NCBI RefSeq assembly: GCF_028453695.1
Contig: NC_135778.1
Coordinates: 40,381,985 to 40,445,984, forward strand
Source: Augochlora pura
Taxonomy: Eukaryota > Arthropoda > Insecta > Hymenoptera > Halictidae
Direction of reading: 5' to 3'
DNA: 64,000 nucleotides
Part shown: in pieces, positions 23,901 through 36,546 of the stretch
Layout of the letters: the number at the start of each line of letters is the position of its first letter
How positions within the stretch are numbered: the first letter of the stretch is position 1
The notes under the pieces: model-generated
Databases searched by the model: none
Seen by the model: the letters and a program-made list of their open reading frames with translations, nothing else
What the model was told of the DNA's origin: nothing
Made by a program: the position numbers and the translations under genes

Positions 23901-26900
23901 AATTTGAAAAATTTTCAATCTGTTGATCAGGTTATCTATGGCGAAAAATGGGAATGAAACGGGGACAATTGAATCGTCGATGATTTTTGGAATTTTTAGG
24001 TTATGTGGAGGAGTTAGGGTGTCTTGAAGCTTTGGTAGCAGAATGAGAACAAAAGTGAATAAATTAAGATGATTCAATTGTTTATGCACGAAAGCATACA
24101 TATATTCTTCCCCATTCTCTAAATTACAATTTCATATGTAAAATATTATATTATATATTATACTGTAGAATATTAGATATGTAAATATTAGACATGAAGA
24201 ATATTATATATATCTTATATATAATATTATTATATATATATTAGATATTAGATAATATTAGAAATAAAAATAAATTTAATACAAAGACAATGCAAGGGGT
24301 TAAAGATAATTCTAGTCGACGCGGCAAAGAACACTATTACAGACTCGCCATTTTGGTCACAGTATGGGAAATCATAAAAGGATCGCTTTCCCAGGAACAG
24401 AGATAAAAATTTGCATCGAAGTTCGCGTAATAAAGTCGAAAGGCACCCCGCGGACGACCCCCGCGTAGCATTTTCCCGCAGCGGGTGGCAATTTCGAAGT
24501 CGTTTCGCTGGTAAAGTCGCGGGGATGGTGGTCAGTTCGGAATGACCCCGCAAGAAAGTTAATACCGTAGGTGGTAAAAATATCGCGACCCTCGTAAAAA
24601 TATCGCGCCACTAAATCAAAGTGCTTGTAGGCGTCTTTCGGGATCGTAATTCCGCGGCTGATCTGAATCTATCCTTTTTCTGCGATTTTTTTTTCGACGA
24701 GCTTTCAGATAAGGGCGTTCCAGGTAGACAAGCGATTCGGCCAGGAATTCGAATGAAGATAAAGGACCGTAATATCCGCGATCATTGGCTAAGGGATCTG
24801 GCGAAGACGCGAACGTCTCGCTGTAATGGAAACATTTTGCAAAGGTCTCGGCGAAAGTTGAAATCTCGGATTTGACGAGAAAATTGAAAGAATTCGAGCC
24901 GAGCTAAGCTGGATGACTCTGATTTCCTGAAGACGTTCCAAGCTTATGGAATTTTTATCATTTTCTTCATGCATATAATATTCTTTTTATTTATTATATA
25001 ATTGCTGTTTATTTGAAAACAACCCCAGATTTTAAAGAATTCTTGTTTTATATAAATTGTACTCACTCGAGCGAAAATTGAACATATGAATAAACTTTCT
25101 CGAATAAAGATTGACGTATCGATATCGGAAGATATTCGATCCATATTCGTAATATTAATAATATATTTCTCCTTCAAAACAATTGTTCGCGTTAAACTAT
25201 ATGAAACCTTGGTCTATTATTGAAGTCGGGCCACGGTCCAAGAGAAACTTCGGGAAACAGTGGTCAACTGAAAGCACCGCCGAAGATCCCGAAATTCATC
25301 GACCATGAAACGAGAGGCTCGAAGAGAAACGTTCGCAGTTCTCGGAATACCTGAACGAACATTGTCTCTAAGACCCCGGGCGCAGTCTACCCAGTCAACG
25401 TTTCCAGCGCCGCGGCGCAACAAATGCTCCCCAAAGCGTGCAGCCTTTATGAAATATCACATTTTCCCGGCGCGCATGCAGCGTCCCGGTCCGCGAGCGA
25501 AACGTATCGGTGTGCGTTTGTATATGTATGTGTGCGTGTAGGATGGTGTACACAAAGAGGCAACGAAGCGGAAGGTCTTTCGGTGCAACTTCTTCCCGAC
25601 GACTACGGAATTCAGCCGTGCGTTCACCCTTTTCACTCACGTTTCCGCTACACCTTTGCCCGGCCCCCTTTTCTCTCCCTCTCTCTCACTCTCTCTTTTC
25701 TTTTTCTCCGCGCAGCATGCATAAAGCTCCCGGAGCTCTCGTTTTATACAGAAGCCGAACGATTCCGTTTGTTTTCTTATTTTCTGCGAGCGTGCGGAGA
25801 GACGCGACTGCGAGCGAACCGGCGCAGTGTTCCCTCTCGAGCGTGAATTTCCGCCCGCGGACCGCTCGAGGAAGTCGCCGCTTCCGGCCGACCTTGACCT
25901 GGTTCCTGTTCCAATGTCAAACCCGGTTCCTCTGTCTCTCAACCCCTCCCACACACGCATGGCCCCCCACTCTCTCTCTCTTTCTCTCACGCTCTCTCAC
26001 TGTCTCTCTGTCTTTTAGTATCTCTGTTTTTCTCTCTCTCTCTCTGTCTCTCTAACTCTCTGCCTCTTCGTCTTTCTGACTCTCTGTCTCTCTATCTCTC
26101 TGTTTCTTCGTCTCTCTGTCTCTCAGTGTCTTTGTCTCTCTCCTTTTCTCTTTCTTGCCAGCGTCTCGTTGTTCCCCCGATAAGCTTCGAGACACACAAC
26201 GATAAGGGAGATCGGGGCTGGCTGACTAATGAGGACACTGGTCTAATTCCCTTCGATTGTACAGACCGATCCACCCTAAGAATGCTTGAACAAATACAGT
26301 GGAACGTGCTCGGACAATAGAACAATAGACACGATGCTAAAGTAAATCAGTATTGACTTGTTTGATAGACTGTGTTTCAGGTCGAATTGTTTAACACTAA
26401 AGCCATCGTGGTTCCATGATTATTATTGCGAAATTGTTTTGATATTATTTTTTAATTTTTATATTTAATGTCGTGCGTGTTTTATAGCAATTAGCGACCA
26501 CTTGTGGGATTACAGTTGTATGGTTATATATATTAAAGAACAGTTTATTTTGGACCTGGTCTATTCGAGGGTGGCTCAGGTATGCGACCTCTACACTGTG
26601 GGTATACGTGAAATAATTATATTAAAGAATAGGTGACTTTGCAGCGGGTATAATTATTGCAACTGTGGTGATTGTCATCGCCATTCCCCAACAGATAGAT
26701 TCCTTACCCAAAAGCTATTTAAAACCGTCTCCGTTTCTAGATATAAGTCGAAACTGTCGTTTTAACCTTACCTAAGGTAGATCCCGCTAGAATGCATTAC
26801 TGACAAATCAACTAGCGGGTCCAGGCCGAAACACTAGCCCCTCTCTTTTCCCCACTCCTCGCTGAACCAAAAACAAGACTCTAAACCAGTTACCTATGAT

Positions 26901-29900
26901 TGACGAGTATATTCGTCACGGAGAAGTGACACGATTCTGTGTATGGACGAATATACTCATCCTGCGTATAAAGTACTGATCATAGGCCATGCCATACAAC
27001 GAAGCTGCCCACATGATAATCAGTGGCTCGAGAGGGTCGCTCGACCCGTGGGGAATCGTCCGGCTAAATTCTGTCATTCTATCGGCGGATAATTAAGGTC
27101 GCCGTGCACCATCCGGGCCGAGAATCGAAACCGGATAACTTCTATAGCGAGCTTTAGCCTGGTCAGGGGGGGTAGGTAATACGTTTGTTCCGTGGAATCA
27201 ATGGGGACCCGGGGAACCATCGGGTAACCGTGGCCAGAGAAGGACCATGCGCCAGATGAACGGAGACGAGGCGAGCCTTGTTCCCCTTTGAAATCCAGAC
27301 CTTGGCCTACGGAGTAACCCGATTAGAGAGAGAGATGCGGGTTGAATAGAGAGGCCGAGAAGGGGGAGGGGGCCAGCCGTAAAGAGAACGAGCGCAAGAC
27401 GGACTGGAGATGCGCCGACGTTGCAGGACAAAAGGGGTTGCGTCCGTGGATACGCGTGATCGAGATAAGGACGAGACCGTGTTCCCGCGGCGGGACCTCG
27501 AGCTTCTTTTTTTCCATCCGGCGGACTCGACCGAGTTTTATCATTCGATAAGGCCGGTCGTTTTTAGATCGAATTATTTCTACGTTTATTCGCGAAATTG
27601 TTCGCTAATTTCTTTGGCAAGAATATTTCTTGCTTTATTCAATGGTATTATTCGTTATTAAAGTAAACGATTAAAGTGAACGTGTATATGTAAAATATAC
27701 TAAGAAGCAGATTATCCTAGTTTACTTTCATTTTTAGAATTCGACGACAGGGGATTCAAATTCTCTTTCGATTTAATAGAAATGATTGGTAGCAGAAATA
27801 AATATATGATAAATTATATAATTATCATATAATAAATATATGACAATTATATACAATATAAATGATGTATACGATAAATAATATATTATATAAACAACCA
27901 CAATGGTTACCACCAAAAAATGTCTTTTATTACCGTTACACAGCGAACAATTTTTTACCACAGTACGGAGTCCTCGTAAATTGTAACTACTGAAATGCGA
28001 CGCAGCGGAACGTGAAAAAGGATGCTGAAATAATATCGGAACGGTTCCGCGTACCGAGGGAAATTATCGGACGCGATCCCGTCGGTTTCTAAAACGGTTA
28101 GTACCATTCGGAGAGCGTTCGGTGTCTCTGCCCGGTAGAACCGTCGTGCGCAGTTTTATCTGTCGGTGAGGCGGCCGATGTATTTCCGCTTTGATAAGCA
28201 ACTTGCACGGTCGGCACGGTTAAACGCGAGGCGCGGTACGGCCCGTACGTGATCGCCGGTGAAAACAACAGGAGAAATAAGATTTTTCAGCTGGCAACGC
28301 GGCGACGCCGGAAAAACGGTCGGAAGAAAATACGAGGTTACCTATATCGCCGTCCGACTGGGGCATAAACTCTTGCAGCTCGTTGATCAGCCCTCGAATC
28401 TCCTCCGAGTCCTTTTTGATGCTGCAGAGCTCCTCCTCGTGGAAGTTCGGCGTGATCTGCTTGCACAGGAGGATCTGCGAGATCACGTTGCCGATGTTCG
28501 ACGGCCCGGTCCGGGAATCTGAAGCGGGACAACCATAAACAAATTTGATACACCGAATGTACGGAAAGTAATAGAAATCGAGCTTTGACAATAATAACCG
28601 CAATTGCCTGTAATTTTATATTCAAACCTCAAAGTGTGAACTTACTTTGTACCAAAATGCTACAGGTTTTGTTGCAATAGCAAATTCAAGGTTATCAAAA
28701 AATACCTCAGGAATGTAAGGTTATGTCATCCTTTTATCTTGTTCCCTTTTCAACAAAACAATTCGTGAGGTAAATATAAGGATAATTATACCCAAAAAAC
28801 TACATATATTAACCTAGATAAAAAGTCGAACGATTTTAAAAACAACGATCATATTTAATCAACCTAAAATTATTCGTTCGCCGAGCTAGCAGAAAAGTGA
28901 TTCTGTAACCTATTTAGGCGAGCCGTATTCTCGCCGGCGGCAAGGCCTCCTTAATTATTTTCACATCGCGATAAATACAGCACGGATTACACGCGGCGAC
29001 GTATAGATCCTGGTAGATAGGAACTTAATAAAAAGTTTAATCGGGATAGCTTGTTCCGCGTTATCTCGATGCCGTTTCGCGGGGAGCGTGTTAACGTGTA
29101 GTTGCGACACGAGTGGCAGTAAAACACGACCCGTATCGAACACGGTCGAAACGAATGTTTTGTTCGATGAAGATACCTGTGACAGTCTAATTCGGTTAAC
29201 GAGAGATCCTAATATTTGGTCTATTCGAAAACACTTAACAGGAGGAAGCACGTGTTCCAAGTGGAAGTACATTTCTGAACGCGTACGTAGAATAATTGAC
29301 GGGGCACTTAGCATGTTAATCTGTTTCGGGGTCGGTTAAGGAAGAGCCAATTCCGTAGCTATGATACACAGTTGACTGTTCGCCGAACAACTGGGCGAGC
29401 GAGGCAGCAGCACAGCAAATGTCCCAAATTCCCGGTACACGCAATTTGATTGCATTAACGAACAAGACAACAACGCGGACCCAGCGGAGACGCTCGACGA
29501 ACTTCCCTCGGTCGGTTATGGAAGTCCGAATGGAAGTTACCGGATCTCTGCGGTCCACACTGTCCTGCCTCGCATGTGTGCACGACCTCAACAACTTGTC
29601 ACGCTGGGTCGTCGGTATGTTACATTCATGAAGAGAGGGCGCCGCCGGGGGCCTCTTTCGCCGATTTATTTAAACAGCTTCGAGCGCGACGGCGGCGACG
29701 ACCCTGACCTCTCGCGCCCGGGAATTGAACAAAAGAGGGATTGGTGCAACAACTCACCGTAATACCCGGTCATGTCCATGGGCACGATACGGATCAGGTT
29801 CTCGCTCTTGCATAGCTCGCGCAGGAATAATTGAACGACGTTGAACAAGAGCATCAGATTCGGACACTCCACCGGGATCCCGATGTCCGGGGTTCTGTAA

Positions 29901-32900
29901 ACCGAAGAAACACACGGCCGGGATGGATTATCGCCGGTTATTATTTACCGAGGAACTTTCCTCGTTAAAGATTTTCATCCGTTCGATGAAAGGAAGTCCG
30001 TCGGTCCCCTCCCTCCCTCCCTTCTTGCCGCCGACGTCTGTTTCAGTAATTATTACTTTCGCCCCCCCTCTTTGCTCGGTGACCGTAATTCATTCGGCGG
30101 TCGCTGGAAATCCTGAGATCCGGAGCTCATCGAGTTAATTATTTGGAAACTGCGACGCGCAGCGGCGACCACGGGAAATCGAAGAGAAGCACCGCGGGAC
30201 CAATTAAAGACTGTCCTACAGCGTTTTCTTTTCGCCGCGCACAATAGACGGAAATATTCGACCGCGGTCGTTAGGTTAAATATTGGCTGATTAGGTAGTC
30301 TCTGGATTTTTCGTTCGTGTTTTTAGCGGCTTTTGGTTCGTTCGTTCCTCGGGCTTAACCTTTTAGGATTTTGCTTGAATAAAATTTTTCATAACTAAAT
30401 TACTTCAATAACTAAAATTTATTTATCAAATCCTGTTTCCCCGGGCTCATATGGTCTAAGAGGTTAATTATTTGAAAAATTCGATAATCGAGCACTGGCA
30501 GCCATTTTTCTCTTGTTATGAAAGCTAGTAGATTTCTATATCTCACGATCCATCTTTGGTAACTGTGACCTGATTTATTAATATTTAGGGTACGTATGTG
30601 GATAACAATTTTATACTTATTTTCTAGACGTTTGCCGAACTATGGGGAACTTAACCGACTAATCGGAAACCTCTCGAGAAATACTGGTGTTGGTGAGCAC
30701 GCCGAATTCACGGGTCAGCAAACTTCGTATTAGAGCGATTTCTCTCGAGCGGAAGTTTTTGAAACACCTCGAGCTTTGTGTGCGCGCGACAATAAATATT
30801 GTCTCCGGAATCTTTTGTGCAGGAATGGAGCGACCCGCTGTTCCCCGTCTTGTAAGTTTCGCGAAATCCTGTTCATGAACTTCTATATCGTCGACGGAAG
30901 TCTCGCAGCTGCACGCTCTATAGCAATACGTAAGAATAACTTTTTGATAATCGTACGAAATCGTCGAAACATGTGTAAGTTAACTGAACATATATAAATA
31001 AAACTCTAAGAGTAGTAAATAATACCTAACAACTTATTATCAGAAATCTCTGTCACGAGTCTGCCTCGTTAAAGAACGGCGAAGGGCTAACAGCAACCGT
31101 ATCTCGAAGAAAAGAAACACTGTTACAAGAAATCTCACCGGACTACAAGTCTGCAAATCGCAATCAAATTCGCCCGCAGCCGGCAAGAACGACTGAAACC
31201 CGAGAGTGTCCCATTTAATTACCAAAAGCTACCCTCCTCGTCCGCCGTCAAACGTGAGCAAGCAAAAGAACCTAAGCAACCGCGTCCGCACCGAAACAAG
31301 ATCACCCGCCTCGCTCGCCAGTTTTTTAATTCCCGGGTCGCCCGGCAGCAGTAGCAGCAACGACGAAATATTTAAGGGCTGTTGGTCCTGAAAGAAGGGA
31401 CCGAGAAGCCGAGGGTGTTTCATTCGTAACGAGGCTTCTCGTCTCGCCACGGCCAGTCGCTTCCTGTCCGCGGGAAACGGGCCAGAGAGAGGAGGAATTG
31501 CAGACTTAACGAACCCGAGGTCTCGTGGCGGTCTCGCGAAACAAACCCGAGGACCGGTCGTAAAACGGACGAGCAACCGTCGCGACGACGTGGCGCAAGA
31601 GAAATATTTCCCGACGTTTTACAACCGTGTGGCTCCGAGGTCTCGAGCCGACGACGTATTCGAAACGCTTCGCCTGGCTTTCCGGTTCGCCTGCCGTCTC
31701 CCGTTCCTCCGAAGATGATGACGACTCGTATGCGTTCCCGGTCGGGCGGCTTCCATTATTTAGCCATCGTAAAAATCGAATAAAACGTCTGCGCGGTGTC
31801 GGACATCATTCCGGGTCACCTTTGATGCGGAAACGCTGCCACCACCGCTGTTTAGGGGTGTCGGTGACGCACGAAAGAATCACCTACGCCGTTGTAAGTC
31901 GCGAAGCTATACTGATATACACTACCAGAGAAAAAGATAGCACACGCGTGCTATCATATATATAAAATTATATATTATTATTTTTCTCAGGTTTATATAT
32001 TATATAGTTATAATACACAATTAAATTATTACTGGCTTATATACATCTCAATAATATAAATATACATATTAAATATAATATATCTCAATAAATATAAAAT
32101 TTAATTCTGCAGTAAAAATGGCCAATCACTCTAAACAGATCGTCACCAGACTCTTAACCCTATATCAATGCACTAAAATTATACCACCATTTTACTTATC
32201 TATAAATCAGATCAACAAGCTGTCGTTCAACAGCAAATAGTATCTCTCTCGGCAAACATACGTTTCGCATTGGCGCGACACCGTCGCATCGAACGAATAA
32301 ATACCGAACCAATTCACGGAGTGTACGACGCCGTTCGGTTCGCACATCGAACTCGTTAAACAGTGTTCTCGAGGAAGCCAATCGGGCAAGAGGGCCGAAC
32401 GTGTGTGTCTGTGATCCCCGGGGCTCCGTTGTCAACGGAGACTTTATTCCGATTAATCGGCGAGTATAATGGAGCGAGAGAGGGGTATCCGAGGATCGAA
32501 CACGCCCGGGCAAACTCTACGTAAACTGCGATAACCCGCGGATACAAGGGAAGTTTCGAAGGCCTGGGCGGTGAAGAGAAACTGTCGGCGAACGATAAGT
32601 GCGGTGTTCGCCGTCGCCGTCCGGACGACGCGGTTGCTCCGAAGACGCGAACACCTGGTAGAGTTTCTGTCGATGGAATATATGACATGCGGACAAGAGG
32701 AAGGTTATTTTTGAGAACGAGACCTTCTTCACGTCTGGCGAACAGTCAGGGTGTTAACCCTTTGCACTCGAAGCCATTTCAGCTTTAAATCTAAAATAAT
32801 TTTTCTGTCTTGTAGTATATTCATTTCAAGCGACGAAGTGTAATTTAAACATAAAAACAACTCGGACCGAGTCTCTGTCACGCCGCAAAAGTGACTCGTG

Positions 32901-35900
32901 GAAAAACGCGCCGATCCGCAGCCGGAAAAGCTTGTGCAACCCCGACGAACCGCGTCGCGTTTACGTTTTCCGCCGTATCTCCGGTTTTTATCTTCGACCA
33001 CCGGCGGAGGAAAATACGTAAATGTATCGCGGCGGTAAATCTCGACCGGAATTGTCCCGTGCGAAACGGGCTCTGGACATAACCTAACATAACCTAACTT
33101 CCGAAGCCGGAAGCTCTGATCGCTGCCGAGTTCGAAAACGCGGCGTTTACGCGAGAAAAAAGATTTTTGTCTCTGTTTGGCCGTATTTTGCATAAACGTT
33201 TCGACGGGGAAAATCAGCCGGCGATATGTGATCGACGCGTTAATTACGGGGCACGTGGAGTGGGCGAGAGAGCGTGGGGTCGGCCGGCGTGGGGACAGGT
33301 GGGCAGCAGTTGGCAGTTTATCGACAGAATTTTGCAGAAACACGAAAAGAAACCGGGAAGTTCGTGTCGCTGTGTGACGCGCAATCGATACCTGCGGCTA
33401 GCCTGATTCACAGATAGCCGGCACGAGATGCGTTTATTCGTTGTATGCGTTTTGGGCTGGCGGTGTGCGGCGTCTTAAGATTTGTCTGTTTGTAGTGCAT
33501 TAAAAAATAGATAAAAGACAAAGGAAATAGTAAAATACCGAAAGAAGAGAAGAATATGGTTTTACTATTTTTAACGCTATTTTTATTATTTGTTTTAACA
33601 CCGAGCACTAAAAATGTTCGACTTTAAAAATGTGTTGCTTTGTAAAAATTTCAAGGCTAAATTCATTTAAATATCTTGTCATTTTAGTTACAACGTGTGC
33701 TGTGATTTAAGGAATTTAATAATATCCTACGACAGCGCCTTCAATTTCAATAATTTTAAAATAACAAATATAGAACCAGTAATTTTGACCGACACGATAG
33801 CTTTCAGTATTAAACAATTTAGCTTCTCCCAATCAATTGAGATTTTAATTTCCACCAATCCACGATTGTCTCCACTATAAATTCGGTTCACGTAATGTCG
33901 TATAATAAGTCGTAAAGTGAACAAAGTTTCTCCTCGCAAGGAAAAGGTGACCATCGACGATCTTGAACGAAGCGACCGTTTAAGCGTCGCTTAAATCGCA
34001 ATTAGCGTGCGTTTGACGTTCGCAACGCGGCAGGAATTATGCGGCGGTGTTACGCGAGGGCCGGCCGTGCCGTGGACGAGCGAGCCGCGTGTCCCCGCTT
34101 GTCTGCACGCATCATTCCGCGCGCGCCCCCTTCGTCCGCGTGTTGTTATTAAGTAATTATGTAACAGGACGACATATAATAAAACGAGCATGCAACGTTC
34201 CGATTCAATTTCCACGGAAATTGCGCCGCCGGAGCCGGCCTGAAATAATTGATTGCCACCGGAAACTTCCGGCGCCGAGTGTTTCTTGTTCAACCGGCAC
34301 TCAAGCTCCGCTGCTTAGCCGAGAGGACCCGGAGCAAGCGAGTGGAGTATTCAAATTTCAGGTTAGGCGGTTGCTAGACGCGGTTTGTATTATTCGGTTG
34401 GCAATTAAGTGATCGCCGATTTTGTTAATAGATGGTCTTGGCATTTATATTTAGAAGAAGAAAGTTTCTGCCGGAGTAAATAACGCGATAGTTTGTTAAT
34501 AGCACATCTGTATAAAGTAAAATTCTTTAAATTCGAAAAATTGATAACGAAGCAATTATGTAAACATTTTTAACATTTATATTGGGCTTCAACTAGCTTT
34601 TTCACTGTTCACTATTGTCTATTGATTTTAAACGGTTAAACAAATATTTTATTTAATCCCTTGCACTATAATAACGAATCAGTCTCTTGATAAAGATTCC
34701 ACGCAGGATCTATTAAATTAATAAATTATTAATTTCTTCTAAATCGAAATTAAATTGAATTCTCTTGTTATCAAAGTCTGGAAACCGAAGTAATTAAAGG
34801 TAATACAAAAGGCAAAAATGATCTAGTCCTATTAAGGAAGATATTAAGGACAAATAAGTGCAAATGAACGCAGCACGAAAGGGGTCGTAGTGCAAGGGGT
34901 TAATTGAGTCGCAGAAAATAGGAAAAAGTATCTAAATCTAAAACAGAACGAAATAAATAAACTGAAAACAAATTAGAGTTGTGTAGACCTGTATAATGTG
35001 GGTACAGTGTTTTACAAGGTGTAATTGCAAACGGGAGTCGTTTCTATAAAATTCAAGGAGAAGAAACGCGTCGCAAAATCGAGGAGAACGGGGAAACCTC
35101 TGGGACAGGAGTTGTTGTTGATTACACAGCAGGGAAAGCGGGCCGTCGCGCGTCACCTAAATAATACTATCTAAGGGCAGTTCAGTTGTTTCGAGATCGT
35201 TAACCGGAACGTGTCGGATGTCGTCGTGTCGCGCGCGATAGTGTGTTGGTTGAAACTGTTCTCTAGGAGAGTCCTCGTTTTTCTCGAGCGGGTAACCTGC
35301 TGTGTATGTGTGTTGAGGTTTCGGCGAAGCAGAAGCGTTTGTTACGAATGCCCGGCTATTTATTTAGTCGCCTTTTTTCCGCAGTCGGAAAAATCCTTTT
35401 CCACGTAGCTCGTACGAAAAGTGTGAGAATTATATTAAATTACTGCGAGCGATACTTGAGGAACGAAGAAACGAACCCGGGCAACTCGCGTGCAGACGCT
35501 AATATAATATTTTGAGCTGTGCTACTGTTGTTCTCGAAACTATTGATTAGTTCCGGCGAGGGAGTGCACTTTTGTCATGTCTGCAGCGCTCTGTTCTCTT
35601 TTCTCACGTAATACCTGTTTCTTTAATAATCGCGTGAACGCCCGACATTTTTTCCCCTCAGAAATAGAAACTCGCGGCGAGTCTGTTATACTTTTCAACG
35701 TAAATGTTTATACATTTTTTAAAGACAAATACAAAGTACAGTAAAGGTAATTATGAATATACTGAAACTAAAATAAGAAAAATAAAGCCAATTTGTTAAT
35801 ACTTATAGTAATGTGCTATGCGATACTTGCTTTAACCGATCAACCCTTTCGTAAACTATCGAAATTCGGTCGAAGCGAGCAACAAATGTATTAATAAAAT

Positions 35901-36504
35901 TATTTCATTTCTCATGTTCATTTTGGAAAGTTATTTAAGAAATATTAATCTAAATATTATAAATATGAAAATATATAAATATGAGAACATATAAATATTA
36001 CGATCTAAATCGTAATTAAAAGAATATTAATAAAAATATCGATCGACCGGAGAATTTACGGTCCGACAATTTAACTAAAGTATCCAATTTTGACGTGAAG
36101 CGAACCGCCAATGGCGGCACTTGAATTTACGGTCCGAGATTGGGTCGAGGGTGAGAAATAATACGACGAGCGGGCGCGCTTTCGGCTTTGAAGTCGACGG
36201 CGAAAGAATGTTATCGATTCGACAGGATTGGTTTCTTTTCGCCGCAGAACAGTGACCATGGTCCAATCTCCGAAGATTCGCGGCCGTGTCTTTGAAAAAA
36301 ATTGCTCCGGCGATGGGGCGGGGGGCCCGGTTCTAATGAAAATCTAAATGTTTCATGAGCTCCGCTCCTTTCCCTTCGGGATCTCGTTAATTCTTTCCCC
36401 CTGCTGATCCGCCGCTGGAAAAAAACGAACGAGCCTCGGCCCCCGCGGCCTCTGGAATGCAAATGCGTTTTTCAAATTTCGACGAGATTCGGTCAAAGAG
36501 AGAG

Positions 36505-36546
<42 letters not shown>

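Larger units (their letters stand above)
18361..28341. other. Remainder of R7BP intron 4: GC islands among AT-rich DNA
   Basis: Besides the repeats listed, this intron contains three CpG-rich blocks at about 20150-20560, 21100-21720 and 23140-23560, with overlapping open frames on several strands but no recognisable protein. A C/T microsatellite lies at 25670-26150. No nested gene or RNA gene was recognised. Confidence 0.4.

Noticed and set aside
33080..33105. CATAACCTAACATAACCTAA, considered as an interstitial telomere-type (TTAGG)n repeat
   Set aside because: Only two irregular CCTAA units, not a TTAGG array; similar words occur by chance in AT-rich DNA.
32729..33343. 204-codon open frame on the - strand
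   Set aside because: It runs across a MITE end and a CpG-rich block, overlaps open frames on the + strand and has no recognisable motif.
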